Assembly: GCF_003362725.1 (NCBI RefSeq)
Contig: NZ_QKTV01000008.1
Coordinates: 1 to 64,000, forward strand
Direction: 5' to 3'
Length of the DNA stretch: 64,000 nucleotides
DNA from: Winogradskyella aurantiaca
Lineage (GTDB): Bacteria; Bacteroidota; Bacteroidia; Flavobacteriales; Flavobacteriaceae
Part shown: positions 1 to 8,671 of the stretch, piece by piece
Layout: each line of letters opens with the position of its first letter
Position numbering within the stretch: the first letter of the stretch is position 1
The notes under the pieces: generated by a model
What the model was told of the DNA's origin: nothing
Seen by the model: the letters and a program-made list of their open reading frames with translations, nothing else
Database searches by the model: none
Position numbers and translations under genes: made by a program

Positions 1-74
1 GTAATGGCGTTAAGTGTTCTAAAGAAGAACACCAACTTAACAGACGATCTTACTTCTACATCCTTAAAAAATAA
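1..74 (+). CDS. C-terminal end of an OmpA-family protein (partial)
   Basis: The reading frame that starts at base 3 gives 23 residues and a TAA at 72-74. They read NGVKCSKEEHQL followed by NRRSYFYILKK. The pattern C-x-x-EEHQ-x-NRRS-x-F at the extreme C-terminus is typical of Bacteroidota OmpA/MotB-type peptidoglycan-binding domains. Such proteins anchor the outer membrane or surface complexes to the cell wall. Nothing upstream is visible, so the full protein type (for instance a long WD40/PD40-OmpA protein) cannot be told. A strong terminator follows 20 bases later, which fits a real gene end. Confidence 0.72.
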   Translation, partial: NGVKCSKEEHQLNRRSYFYILKK

Positions 75-94
75 TCTACAAATACACATATATT

Positions 95-123
95 AAAAAA
101 CCCCCACAACAGTGGGGGTTTTT
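95..123. terminator. Bidirectional intrinsic terminator
   Basis: A seven-pair stem, CCCCCAC (101-107) with GTGGGGG (112-118), has a four-base loop. It is flanked by A6 on the left and T5 on the right, so it can end transcription in both directions. It lies between two converging genes, the OmpA-family gene and the CAP lipoprotein gene. Confidence 0.9.
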
Positions 124-146
124 GGTTGAATTAAGTGAAATACTAA

Positions 147-644
147 CTAACGTTTTATAAAAATATTGGTGTAGTACCATTTACCGTTCTCGTTCTGTTC
201 GGCTGATATATCAAAATCTGTAAAGTTACCTTCAATAGTGGCCCTATGAGAAGGACTATTAAGCCATGCATTTACTAATGATTGAGGGGAACTAAACCCA
301 TAGGCTACGTTTTCTGAAACACTTACAGCCTCTGCATTAACTTCAAGACTTTCTTTTCGTTGGTAAAAATTATCATGCGATATATCATCCGCTTCAATCA
401 TGTAATCTGTATGTGTAAAAGCGACTGCCTTGACAACAGAGTGATCTAATAAAGGATTAAGCCCTATACTAATGCGGTGTTGATTAATCAATTCCAACAC
501 TTCAATTTCAATGACTTTAACATTAGGAGGATTGTTAAGATCTTTAGCCGCGATAGTCTCCTCCAAAGAATTATCCGTAGAACAGGAGGAGAAGCCCATC
601 ATAGCTACAAATGCCAAAATAGGCAATGCAGATAAGCGTTTCAT
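147..644 (-). CDS. CAP (SCP/PR1-like) domain lipoprotein
   Basis: A 165-residue protein with an SPII signal: a hydrophobic stretch from about residue 5 and the lipobox FSSC, with the modified Cys at position 21. The rest is a compact bacterial CAP domain. It opens with LELINQHR, carries HTDYM and ISHDNF with the conserved histidines, then ENVAYG and SPSHRATIEG, and ends with a YYTNIFIK strand. CAP proteins are extracytoplasmic; their activity in bacteria is mostly unknown, with suggested lipid, nucleic-acid or protein binding. It is a single-gene unit that faces the OmpA-family gene and shares the terminator at 95-123. Confidence 0.88.
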   Translation of the reverse strand: MKRLSALPILAFVAMMGFSSCSTDNSLEETIAAKDLNNPPNVKVIEIEVLELINQHRISIGLNPLLDHSVVKAVAFTHTDYMIEADDISHDNFYQRKESLEVNAEAVSVSENVAYGFSSPQSLVNAWLNSPSHRATIEGNFTDFDISAEQNENGKWYYTNIFIKR

Positions 645-824
645 AGTAGGTTAAGTTTATTTTGGGACTACTAATTTACCTACTGAATTATATCAAAGTG
701 TTAACTAAATGTTAATTTCGATTAAAAGCATGCATTTCGTCGATTTTTTATACTTTTAATCGTTAAAAATGATGGCTTATAGTGACAAACAAGCATTTTA
801 TCGATTATTATAGCGCTTAAACGA

Positions 825-1472
825 TCAAGGGGACAAGCGCTCTTTTTTCCAATTATAGTCGTCTTGTAGCTTATAACGAATCCGATCATGCAATCTATTG
901 GGTCTACCTTGCCAAAACTCAATTTCAATAGGTCTAACCAAGAAACCACCCCAATTGTCTGGACGTTTTATCTCTTTGTTTGCGTACTCCTTTTCGAGGT
1001 CTAGCAGTTTTTGTTCAAGATAAGCTCTATCTGGAATCACAGAGCTTTGATCGGAGGCTATGGCCCCTAATTGACTTCCTTGAGGTCGGGATTCAAAATA
1101 CCCATCACTCAAGTTTTGAGGTAATTTTTCAGCTTTTCCTTTTATAATAATCTGACGTTCTGCCTCAGCCCAAAAGAATGACAGACACAAGTTTGGATTG
1201 TGTTCTATGGCTTTGCCCTTCTCACTCTCATAATTAGTATAGAATACAAATCCTTCGTAATTATAACGCTTTAGAAGTACTACTCGAGATTTTGGAAAAC
1301 CATCTAACCCAAGCGTTGACACTGTCATGGCATTGATCTCCCCTGTGTTGTAGTGTTCTTCAACTTCAAGAAACCAATCCCTAAACAACTCCAAAGGGTT
1401 TTCAGGGGTATTAGATTGTCTTAGTTCACCCTTCTCGTAGCTTTGCCTGTAATCACTTAAGTCCTTTTCCAT
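825..1472 (-). CDS. pdxH: Pyridoxamine 5'-phosphate oxidase
   Basis: PdxH oxidises pyridoxine or pyridoxamine 5'-phosphate to pyridoxal 5'-phosphate with FMN and oxygen, in the cytoplasm. The 215-residue product has the family's usual size. It shows the FMN-binding SRVVLLKRY and FVFYTNYESEKG segments, the SRPQGSQLGAIASDQS stretch, and the C-terminal signature EFWQGRPNRLHDRIRY. I chose ATG at 1472 over an in-frame TTG two codons upstream. It is the last gene of the run pyrR-pyrB-STAS-like-rnz-pdxH and lies 34 bases after rnz. PLP made here would serve the two PLP enzymes further along (cysteine desulfurase and ornithine aminotransferase), as it would any others. Confidence 0.96.
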   Translation of the reverse strand: MEKDLSDYRQSYEKGELRQSNTPENPLELFRDWFLEVEEHYNTGEINAMTVSTLGLDGFPKSRVVLLKRYNYEGFVFYTNYESEKGKAIEHNPNLCLSFFWAEAERQIIIKGKAEKLPQNLSDGYFESRPQGSQLGAIASDQSSVIPDRAYLEQKLLDLEKEYANKEIKRPDNWGGFLVRPIEIEFWQGRPNRLHDRIRYKLQDDYNWKKERLSP

Positions 1473-1506
1473 ATTCAAAAATAAGGCTTAAGCAAAAGAA
1501 ATGGAA

Positions 1507-2412
1507 TTAAAATTCAATCACTTTGCCATCATCAGCTAGCTCTACATTCTCAAATACCTCTTGAGCTTCCTGTCTAAAAACCTCAATATCATCATAGCGT
1601 GTGGAATAATGGCCTAAGATTAAGATTCCCACCTTGGCCAAACTGGCAATAGCAGCTGCCTGCTTGGCCGTACTATGTTTAGTTATTACGCAGAGTGCTG
1701 CGTTCTTTTCTAAAAATGTGGACTCGTGATAAAGTGCAGTCACTCCGCTTATCAATGGCACAATAGCCTCTTTATAAGCTGTATCACTACAAAATGCGTA
1801 TGACTTCGTAGGTTTTGGTGGATTGGTCACCTTGGCATTGCGAACCAAGTTACCATCTTCATTAACTACGTCCGCACCTTGTTTGAGTTTGCGGTAATAG
1901 GATTGATGGATGTCAGCATTAAGCACTGCATTCATATCTAATTGTCGTTCCCCTGGTTTTTCTTTAAATAGAAAACCATTGCAGTATACGCGATGATCTA
2001 GAGGGATTGTAGATACCTTAACCGACTCATCTTCAAAAACAACCTCAGACGTTTTTGATTCTAACTCGTGAAAAAATAATGGGAAATTAGTCCACGAATC
2101 AGACAATTTTAATTGTAGAGTAATAACCTCCTTTAATCCTTTTGGCCCATAAACATGCAACTCGGTTTCTCTTGTTAAGAGTCTAAACGTACTTATAAGT
2201 CCTATTAATCCAAAATAATGATCGCCATGAAGATGCGATATGAAAATATGCTTAATCCGATTAAACTTGATCTTATGACGTCTAAGTTGTACCTGGGTAC
2301 CCTCACCACAATCAATTAAAAAAACATGATTTTTAACCTCAAGAACCTGAGATGTTGGGTTGGTATTTTTTCTCGGTACAGCACTATAACAGCCAAGAAT
2401 ATTAAGCTTCAT
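1507..2412 (-). CDS. rnz: Ribonuclease Z (tRNA 3' endonuclease)
   Basis: RNase Z removes the 3' trailer from tRNA precursors. The 301-residue protein is a short-form (ElaC-type) metallo-beta-lactamase fold enzyme. The zinc-binding motif HLHGDH is at residues 60-65. Further ligands are expected in FCSDTAY and in ILGHYSTRY near the C-terminus, and the GTQVQLRR segment near residue 39 is typical of the family. It sits 17 bases downstream of a small STAS-like gene in the pyrimidine-linked operon. This rnz-pyrB neighbourhood also occurs in other Flavobacteriaceae, as far as I recall. Confidence 0.96.
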   Translation of the reverse strand: MKLNILGCYSAVPRKNTNPTSQVLEVKNHVFLIDCGEGTQVQLRRHKIKFNRIKHIFISHLHGDHYFGLIGLISTFRLLTRETELHVYGPKGLKEVITLQLKLSDSWTNFPLFFHELESKTSEVVFEDESVKVSTIPLDHRVYCNGFLFKEKPGERQLDMNAVLNADIHQSYYRKLKQGADVVNEDGNLVRNAKVTNPPKPTKSYAFCSDTAYKEAIVPLISGVTALYHESTFLEKNAALCVITKHSTAKQAAAIASLAKVGILILGHYSTRYDDIEVFRQEAQEVFENVELADDGKVIEF

Positions 2413-2429
2413 TTGGGGTTGTTAAAAAA

Positions 2430-2759
2430 TTATAATCCAAGGTCTCTTTCTATAGATTCCATTTTAATTATATCTAGAGCTTCCTGATAGGTTGGTACAA
2501 CAATTAACGCTTCTGGTAGTAAATCAAGATCACAGTTAGCGATAAACACAAAGGACTTGCCTTCACTTCTATGTGAATCTGAAATATCCTGAAACTTTAT
2601 GATGATATCAGTAGTTTCTGTACTCTGATTAGAAAGATCCAATACCAAATGATGATCTTTTGCGTCTGTGTAAGCGGAATTGAAGTCTTCGATTATGGAC
2701 CCAGGAGAACTATTATCTGGTACCAAAAGTGCAATATCTTCCTTTATTTCAACATTCAT
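2430..2759 (-). CDS. Small STAS-like protein between pyrB and rnz
   Basis: A 109-residue soluble protein. Its order of strands and helices resembles a STAS/anti-sigma-antagonist domain: an N-terminal IALLVPD strand, a helix, the strand HHLVLDLSN, a long helix around residues 50-65, the strand KSFVFIAN and a last helix with VVPTYQEALDII. The phosphorylatable Ser/Thr region of classical antagonists is not clearly kept (the loop reads STETTD). It starts 2 bases after pyrB and ends 17 bases before rnz, so it is surely co-transcribed. No partner anti-sigma kinase is visible in the window, and a regulatory role is only inferred from the fold. Confidence 0.7.
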   Translation of the reverse strand: MNVEIKEDIALLVPDNSSPGSIIEDFNSAYTDAKDHHLVLDLSNQSTETTDIIIKFQDISDSHRSEGKSFVFIANCDLDLLPEALIVVPTYQEALDIIKMESIERDLGL

Positions 2760-2761
2760 TC

Positions 2762-3691
2762 CTAAGGCTTAATTTTTGAAGCTAATAAATAGATGACCGC
2801 CATACGAACAGCCACTCCATTTTCAACTTGATTTAGAATAATCGATTGGTCCGAATCAGCAACTTCACTTGTGATTTCAACACCACGATTGATAGGCCCA
2901 GGGTGCATAACTACAATTTCCTTAGACAACGAATCCATAATGTCCTTTGTCAGTCCAAACTGCTGCGCATATTCTCTGGTGGAAGGAAAATAACTAATAT
3001 CCATCCGTTCGTTCTGAACTCTCAACATATTAGCAACATCACACCATTCTAATGCTTTTTTCAGATTGGTTTCCACCTTTACACCTAAATCCGCAATGTA
3101 TTTTGGCAACAATGTTTTTGGACCACAAACCATAACATTGGCACCCTGCAACTGTAAGGCAAAAATGTTAGATAATGCCACTCGACTATGTAGAATATCG
3201 CCAACAATCACCACATTTTTTCCTTTTACAGATCCTAGTCGTTCTCTAATAGAATAAGAATCTAATAGGGCTTGTGTTGGATGCTCATGGGCCCCATCAC
3301 CAGCATTTACTATACTGGCATCTATATGCTTAGATAAAAATATCCCTGCCCCTGGATTTGGGTGTCTCATAACTACCATATCTACCTTCATGGATAGAAT
3401 GTTATTCACAGTATCAATTAAGGTCTCCCCTTTTTTAACCGAAGACTGTGAGGCTGAGAAATTAATGACATCAGCTGATAAGCGCTTTTCGGCTAATTCA
3501 AATGAGAGTTTAGTTCTGGTAGAATTCTCAAAAAACAAGTTCGCTATAGTTATGTCTCTTAAGGAAGGAACTTTTTTTATAGGCCGATTGATGACCTCCT
3601 TAAATTGATCAGCAGTTTCAAATATCAAATCAATATCCGAAGGTTGTAAGTACTTAATTCCAAGTAAGTGGTTAACACTTAACGAACTCAT
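2762..3691 (-). CDS. pyrB: Aspartate carbamoyltransferase catalytic chain
   Basis: PyrB joins carbamoyl phosphate to aspartate in pyrimidine synthesis. The 309-residue length is normal. The carbamoyl-phosphate signature STRT is at residues 57-60 followed by KLSFE. HPTQALLD, in the middle, and the aspartate-side segment MHPGPINRGVEI near residue 270 are both present. No pyrI regulatory chain lies beside it. It follows pyrR by 35 bases, so it probably shares the pyrR promoter and any pyrimidine-dependent control. Confidence 0.97.
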   Translation of the reverse strand: MSSLSVNHLLGIKYLQPSDIDLIFETADQFKEVINRPIKKVPSLRDITIANLFFENSTRTKLSFELAEKRLSADVINFSASQSSVKKGETLIDTVNNILSMKVDMVVMRHPNPGAGIFLSKHIDASIVNAGDGAHEHPTQALLDSYSIRERLGSVKGKNVVIVGDILHSRVALSNIFALQLQGANVMVCGPKTLLPKYIADLGVKVETNLKKALEWCDVANMLRVQNERMDISYFPSTREYAQQFGLTKDIMDSLSKEIVVMHPGPINRGVEITSEVADSDQSIILNQVENGVAVRMAVIYLLASKIKP

Positions 3692-3726
3692 ATTAGATCT
3701 TTATTATCATTAAGGAGCACCCTTCA

Positions 3727-4266
3727 TTACTCAGAAACGAGCAACACAGAGTCCTTCCCATCATTTTCTTCCCAATTCACAACAACACGCTCTTCATTGA
3801 TAGCATCTACCTGACGTCCTCTATAATTTGGCTGAATAGGTAAATGGCGACTAAATCTCCTATCAATCAATGTCAGCAACTCGATATGGCGCGGTCTTCC
3901 AAATGATTGAATTGCGGTTAAAGCCGACCGTATACTGCGACCTGTATATAATACGTCATCTACAAAGACCACATTCTTATCCTCAACTATAAAATTAATT
4001 TCCGTTGTATTAGCAGAGAGTGGTTTATCCCCTCTTCTAAAGTCATCTCTAAAAAATGTGATATCTAAAAGCCCAAGTTTTAATGACTTTATATTATAGT
4101 CTTCTTTAAGCATTCTGGCCAAACGATGAGCCAAATAAGTCCCTCTTGGTTGTAAACCAATCAATACAGTATCAGAAAAATCGTTGTGATTTTCAATAAG
4201 TTGGCAAGCTAGTCGATGAAGAGTGATATTTACTTCTTTAGAATTGAGTAAAATTTTTTGACTCAT
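3727..4266 (-). CDS. pyrR: PyrR-type uracil phosphoribosyltransferase / regulator
   Basis: PyrR belongs to the type I phosphoribosyltransferases. In Bacillus it binds pyr mRNA to attenuate transcription and also makes UMP from uracil and PRPP. This 179-residue protein carries the PRPP motif VVFVDDVLYTGRSIRSAL and the GLQPRG loop. I start it at the ATG at 4266 (MSQKILLNSK). A longer frame begins at 4293, but a perfect promoter box lies at 4291-4298, which would place that start upstream of transcription. No obvious attenuator hairpin is seen between the promoter and pyrB, so RNA-based regulation is not supported by what I can see here. Confidence 0.93.
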   Translation of the reverse strand: MSQKILLNSKEVNITLHRLACQLIENHNDFSDTVLIGLQPRGTYLAHRLARMLKEDYNIKSLKLGLLDITFFRDDFRRGDKPLSANTTEINFIVEDKNVVFVDDVLYTGRSIRSALTAIQSFGRPRHIELLTLIDRRFSRHLPIQPNYRGRQVDAINEERVVVNWEENDGKDSVLLVSE

Positions 4267-4290
4267 ATGGCTTCCAATCCTATTGCTCGG

Positions 4291-4298
4291 CAAATTTA
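4291..4298 (-). promoter_or_regulatory. Putative -7 box of the pyrR operon promoter
   Basis: On the minus strand this reads TAAATTTG, an exact match to the Bacteroidota -7 consensus TAnnTTTG. It would place the transcript start near 4287, about 20 bases before the pyrR ATG at 4266. I could not place a convincing -33 TTG at the usual distance. Confidence 0.45.
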
Positions 4299-4335
4299 AC
4301 CAAATATTGGAATATCTAACTATTTATGATTACAT

Positions 4336-4366
4336 AAAAAAAGACCTTCTAAAATTAGAAGGTCTT
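4336..4366 (-). terminator. Intrinsic terminator of rpsA
   Basis: Twelve-pair stem AAGACCTTCTAA (4341-4352) with TTAGAAGGTCTT (4355-4366). On the minus strand it is followed by a U-run (A-run at 4336-4342 on plus). It lies 24 bases after the rpsA stop and just upstream of the pyrR promoter. Confidence 0.88.
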
Positions 4367-4389
4367 CAATTGATATTTAGAAATAAGAA

Positions 4390-6234
4390 TTACTTCTTAC
4401 CGTCCATTTTATCTTTAAGAGCCTGAAGTGCATCATTAGCATCACCTAAAGTTGGTTTCGCCTCTGCTGCTGCAGCCTCTGCTTTCTTAGCAGCAGCCTT
4501 AACAATCTTAGCTTCTTCTGCTTTAAATACAGCCGTATGAGATGCTACTACACGTTTGAACTCTTTATTAAACTCAATGATCTTAAATTCTGCTTCCTCA
4601 CCTTTTTTAAGTTTAGAACCATCCTCTTTTTCCATATGACGGTTAGGGATGAATGCAGTAATATCTTCATTAAATTTAACTGTTGCTCCTTTATCTACAA
4701 CCTCTTCGATAGCACCATTGTGAACGGTGTTGATTGCAAAGTCCTTAGCATATTTATCCCAAGGGTTATCAGTAATCTGCTTGTGACCTAAGCTTAACTT
4801 ACGTCCTTCAACATCTAATTCAAGTACAACAACGTCAAGCTTATCACCAACAGTACAGAACTCACTTGGATGTTTGATTTTCTTAGTCCAGGATAGATCA
4901 GAAATATAAATTAATCCATCAATCCCCTCTTCTAATTCAACAAATACACCAAAATTGGTAAAGTTTCTAATAATTCCTGAGTGCTTAGAACCTACAGGGT
5001 ATTTTGTAGTAATATCAGTCCAAGGATCTGGAGTCAATTGCTTAATTCCAAGAGACATCTTACGCTCTTCGCGATCTAGTGTTAAGATCACTGCATCTAT
5101 CTCATCTCCTACGGTAACAAAATCCTGAGCAGATCTTAAATGCGTTGACCAAGACATCTCACTAACATGAACAAGACCTTCAACACCTTCAGCAACCTCA
5201 ACAAAAGCACCGTAATCAGCAATTACAACAACTTTCCCTTTCACCTTATCACCAACTTTTACCTCTTCACCAAGCGCTTCCCATGGGTGCTTACTCAATT
5301 GCTTAAGACCTAATTGGATTCTCGATTTATCTTCGTCAAAGTCTAAGATTACAACGTTCAATTTCTGATCTAACTCAACAATCTCATTTGGATGGTTGAT
5401 TCTAGACCAAGAAAGATCTGTAATGTGGATTAATCCATCTACACCACCTAAGTCAATAAAGACTCCATAAGAAGTAATGTTCTTAACAACACCTTCTAAT
5501 ACTTGACCTTTTTCTAATTGACCTATAATTTCTTTCTTTTGCTCCTCGATATCTGCTTCGATAAGCGCTTTATGAGATACTACAATGTTCTTGAACTCAT
5601 GGTTGATTTTAACCACTTTGAATTCCATTGTTTTATTGACATACTGATCGTAATCTCTAATTGGTTTTACGTCAATTTGAGAACCTGGTAAGAATGCTTC
5701 AATTCCAAAAACATCTACAATCATACCTCCTTTAGTTCTACACTTAACAAAACCATTAACGATTTCGCCAGTGTCATGAGCTGCATTCACGCGATCCCAT
5801 GCTTTAATAACTCTAGCCTTTCTGTGAGATAAGACTAACTGACCTGTAATATCTTCTCTAACATCAATAAGTACCTCTACTTTATCACCAACCTTTAAGT
5901 TAGGATTGTAACGGAACTCATTTAAAGAAATAACACCTTCAGATTTTGCATTGATATCGATAATTGCATCTCTATCTGTAATAGCTATCACAGTACCTTC
6001 AACTACCTCATCATCTAAGGTGTCAACAAAATTTTCAGAGACTAACTTCTCAAATTCAGCTAGTTTAGAATCTGCCACTTGCTCAATTCCTTCTTCGTAA
6101 TTGTGCCAATCAAATTCTTTTAAAAATTTCTCTGGGTTAGTCTGTGCCTCTGAAACGTGCACTTCTACTTTTGGAGTTTCAACAGCTTCAACAGTAGTTG
6201 TTTCTGCCGCTTTTTCTTTTTTATTTTCAGCCAT
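4390..6234 (-). CDS. rpsA: 30S ribosomal protein S1
   Basis: S1 binds mRNA on the small ribosomal subunit. The 614-residue protein shows six S1 (OB-fold) repeats. The four middle ones are the most regular, each with a variant of GxVFIDLGGVDGLIHITDLSW. An acidic N-terminal extension rich in Glu, Thr and Val precedes repeat 1. The C-terminus is an Ala/Lys/Glu-rich tail, common in Bacteroidota S1. S1 is of special interest in this phylum because Shine-Dalgarno sequences are nearly absent. It is a single-gene unit with its own strong promoter (6351-6381) and terminator (4336-4366), and a leader of about 110 bases. Confidence 0.97.
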   Translation of the reverse strand: MAENKKEKAAETTTVEAVETPKVEVHVSEAQTNPEKFLKEFDWHNYEEGIEQVADSKLAEFEKLVSENFVDTLDDEVVEGTVIAITDRDAIIDINAKSEGVISLNEFRYNPNLKVGDKVEVLIDVREDITGQLVLSHRKARVIKAWDRVNAAHDTGEIVNGFVKCRTKGGMIVDVFGIEAFLPGSQIDVKPIRDYDQYVNKTMEFKVVKINHEFKNIVVSHKALIEADIEEQKKEIIGQLEKGQVLEGVVKNITSYGVFIDLGGVDGLIHITDLSWSRINHPNEIVELDQKLNVVILDFDEDKSRIQLGLKQLSKHPWEALGEEVKVGDKVKGKVVVIADYGAFVEVAEGVEGLVHVSEMSWSTHLRSAQDFVTVGDEIDAVILTLDREERKMSLGIKQLTPDPWTDITTKYPVGSKHSGIIRNFTNFGVFVELEEGIDGLIYISDLSWTKKIKHPSEFCTVGDKLDVVVLELDVEGRKLSLGHKQITDNPWDKYAKDFAINTVHNGAIEEVVDKGATVKFNEDITAFIPNRHMEKEDGSKLKKGEEAEFKIIEFNKEFKRVVASHTAVFKAEEAKIVKAAAKKAEAAAAEAKPTLGDANDALQALKDKMDGKK

Positions 6235-6350
6235 TGCTGATAAAATTTGTATCCTGTGCTAATTGCAGAGCTCTCAACGATCATCAACACAGAAGCATGT
6301 TATTTTTTAACTAATATTCCTTTTCGCTCTACTACTCGTAAAAAGGTCTG

Positions 6351-6381
6351 CAAAAATACAATATAAAATCCTTATTAACAA
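6351..6381 (-). promoter_or_regulatory. rpsA promoter (TTG-N20-TATTTTTG)
   Basis: On the minus strand a TTG (plus 6379-6381) is followed after 20 bases by TATTTTTG (plus 6351-6358). This matches the Bacteroidota -33/-7 consensus in both boxes and spacing. The start of transcription would be near 6347, leaving a 5' leader of roughly 113 bases before the rpsA ATG. Confidence 0.75.
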
Positions 6382-6498
6382 ATAATTCACTCCTCTCGAA
6401 AAGCCCCTTTTTTGCACACAGATTTTAGGTTAAAAAAAGGCTTAACACTTTCATTTTTATATATTTGATATTACTATTAATCTCAACAATCAACCAGC

Positions 6499-6876
6499 AT
6501 GGTTAAATCTAAGTATCAAGAGGTATTAAACCTTGGCGAAGCCTTAAATATTCAAGACGGTGACGTGACTGAAGACAACGGAATTTTGAAAATAAAGGGA
6601 ACTGCAAAAACCCAATACGAAAAAAACCTGCTTTGGGATAAGATCAAGAGTATAGGAGGTGAAAACCCTAAAGATATTCTAGCTGACATTCGAGTAGCAG
6701 ACACCACTGTCTATCATAGACATGTCGTAAAATCAGGTGAAACTTTAGGTAAAATTGCTTTACATTATTATGGGGATGCTATGAAATATAAGAGCATTTT
6801 TAAGGTTAATTCTGATATTCTCGAGAGTCCTGATCTAATTCATCCTGGGCAAGAGTTGATTATTCCTAATCTTTAA
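6499..6876 (+). CDS. BON/LysM domain protein (YgaU/Kbp-like)
   Basis: A 125-residue protein without a signal peptide. Residues about 5-66 look like a BON-type domain (KIKGTAKTQYEKNLLWDKIKS). Residues 72-123 are a LysM domain: HVVKSGETLGKIALHYYGD at its start and LIHPGQELIIPN at its end. The same two-domain layout is found in E. coli YgaU/Kbp, a cytoplasmic potassium-binding protein, so a cell-wall role should not be assumed from LysM alone. The gene is divergent from rpsA and convergent with cmk, with 20 bases between stops. A TATATTTG box at 6460-6467 may be its -7 element. Confidence 0.88.
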   Translation: MVKSKYQEVLNLGEALNIQDGDVTEDNGILKIKGTAKTQYEKNLLWDKIKSIGGENPKDILADIRVADTTVYHRHVVKSGETLGKIALHYYGDAMKYKSIFKVNSDILESPDLIHPGQELIIPNL

Positions 6877-6896
6877 AGGCCAGTTCACACAACCTA

Positions 6897-7586
6897 TTAC
6901 TCAGTAAGTTTTGAGCTAATAATATCTAACATCGCTCGAAGCTGGTCTTTAATACTTATATCTGAGTTGTCAAACTCAACTGCATCCTCCGCTTTTATTA
7001 ATGGAGAGTCTTTTCTGGTTGAATCTAATTCGTCGCGATTAATGACATTTTCATATACTTCATCATAACTGATGCTATCACCACGATCTTGAAGTTCCTT
7101 AAACCGTCTCTCAGCTCTAACTTCCGGACTGGCCGTCATAAAAAACTTAAAGTCTGCATCAGGAAAAACTACCGTCCCTATATCCCTACCGTCCATAACA
7201 ACACCTCCTTGGTCACCTAGCATTTTCTGCTGCTCAACTAATTTCCGTCTAACCTCTGGAACCGCCGCCACTAGACTTACTAATTGTGAAACTTCAAGAT
7301 TTCGAATTAAACCCTCTACATTTTCACCATTTAAGTAAACATCACCTTTTTGAAGCTCCTTATTATATTCAAACCGTATTTCTAGTTCACTTAAGGAATT
7401 GATCAACCCTTCACGATCAAATCTGTTACTAGAGATCAAGCCCTGCCGCATAGCATGTAAAGTAACCGCTCTGTACATAGCTCCAGAATCCACATATACA
7501 TAAGACAGCTCCTTGGCCAAAAGTTTAGCAATTGTACTTTTACCTGTTGAAGAAAAACCGTCTATAGCAATTGTTAGCATATTCAT
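6897..7586 (-). CDS. cmk: Cytidylate kinase
   Basis: Cmk phosphorylates CMP and dCMP with ATP. The 229-residue protein has the P-loop GFSSTGKST at residues 10-18, the CMP-binding MDGRDIGTVVFPDADFKFF segment and RRFKEL of the lid region. An ATG at 7586 directly follows the porQ stop (TAAATG); a second ATG two codons later is equally possible. The pairing porQ-cmk is a known arrangement in Bacteroidota. Confidence 0.97.
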   Translation of the reverse strand: MNMLTIAIDGFSSTGKSTIAKLLAKELSYVYVDSGAMYRAVTLHAMRQGLISSNRFDREGLINSLSELEIRFEYNKELQKGDVYLNGENVEGLIRNLEVSQLVSLVAAVPEVRRKLVEQQKMLGDQGGVVMDGRDIGTVVFPDADFKFFMTASPEVRAERRFKELQDRGDSISYDEVYENVINRDELDSTRKDSPLIKAEDAVEFDNSDISIKDQLRAMLDIISSKLTE

Positions 7587-8606
7587 TTATTGCAAATCTA
7601 TTTGAAGGCCAAAAAAATTATTGTTTGTAGCTGATGAGTATCTGGCGTGTGTATAATTGAATCTAATTCGTCCCATTTTTATTCCAACACCAAAGGATAA
7701 TCCCGCAAAGCTCCTACTGTCTTCTATGCGCAGTTCCTCACCACGCCTAAAACTGTAACCAACCCTTAAATTAAACCCTTTATCTGGAAAGAGCTCTGCA
7801 CCAAGAATAGTATGTCTTAATACTTCATTAAAAAATCCCACACTCTCTTGTGTTTGATTACCATCCAAATCAGTAGTAGCTCTGGCAGGGTTAGAACTGG
7901 CAATTGGCCATTTCTGTAAATTTTCAAATGTCAAATGCCAACGTAATGGTACATTTTGCAACAACTGCGAGAGTCCCAAATTGACTTCAAATGGAAGTTG
8001 TTCTCTAGTACCGGCGTATGTTGTAATCTGAGTTCCAATATTCCTAACAGACAGAGCAGCATGAAAATCAATTTTTTCATTAATATACATAACACCTAAA
8101 TCCACTGCGACTCCAATAGAATTATACTGTTCTAGAGCCGAAGTAATGACTTTAAAGGTACCACCTATATAGAAATCACTTCTAGGAATATCATAGTTGT
8201 AGGTACCCGATAAGGCAACCTCATTTCCGCTAAAGGTTCCTGTAAACAAGCCATTTAAGTCATACCCGTCAAAACTCCCGTAATTAATGTAAGTCACTCC
8301 AAAATGAAAGGTTTGAAGACGTCGATCCCAGGTATAGGCATATGCCGCTGTACCGTATCCTATACCTCCTAAATAGCTCGAGTAATTTACGGCCAATTGG
8401 TTGTGCATTCTGTAATTGAGAGATGCCGGATTATACAAAGCCTCTGTGACATCATGATCAAAATTGGTAATGATTTTCCCACCGAGGGCGGCTTGTCTGG
8501 GTGATGATACTAGATTTAAAAACTGATAAGTAGACTCACCACCTAATTGGGCCAATGCGCAACAAGAATACAGCAATAGTACTGAGGCAGTTAGTCTTCT
8601 CTTCAT
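7587..8606 (-). CDS. porQ: Type IX secretion system protein PorQ
   Basis: PorQ is an outer-membrane beta-barrel of the FadL/PorV-like type that takes part in the cell-surface attachment complex of the type IX secretion system, with PorU, PorV and PorZ. The protein has a signal peptide ending near CALAQ and the family's early signature TYQFLNLVSSPRQAALGG, followed by NPASLNYRM and many alternating strands up to the C-terminal NNFFGLQIDLQ. The start is taken at ATG 8606, one codon inside a TTG. It is fused in operon with cmk (TAAATG junction). None of the other por genes is in the window, which is normal for this scattered system. Confidence 0.9.
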   Translation of the reverse strand: MKRRLTASVLLLYSCCALAQLGGESTYQFLNLVSSPRQAALGGKIITNFDHDVTEALYNPASLNYRMHNQLAVNYSSYLGGIGYGTAAYAYTWDRRLQTFHFGVTYINYGSFDGYDLNGLFTGTFSGNEVALSGTYNYDIPRSDFYIGGTFKVITSALEQYNSIGVAVDLGVMYINEKIDFHAALSVRNIGTQITTYAGTREQLPFEVNLGLSQLLQNVPLRWHLTFENLQKWPIASSNPARATTDLDGNQTQESVGFFNEVLRHTILGAELFPDKGFNLRVGYSFRRGEELRIEDSRSFAGLSFGVGIKMGRIRFNYTHARYSSATNNNFFGLQIDLQ

Positions 8607-8671
8607 CAAGCACGCAAATTAATTAAATCTATATAAAAACGATAGTGCTCAATTTTTATTTTTTAAATGAA

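Noticed and set aside
1-96. Alternative open frame from base 1 (31 codons)
   Set aside because: Only the frame starting at base 3 yields the OmpA C-terminal motif; the other translation has no recognisable pattern.
812-841. AGCGCTT/AAGCGCT hairpin followed by T-run
   Set aside because: It overlaps the end of pdxH and points along plus, where no gene needs terminating; the 16-base loop makes chance likely.
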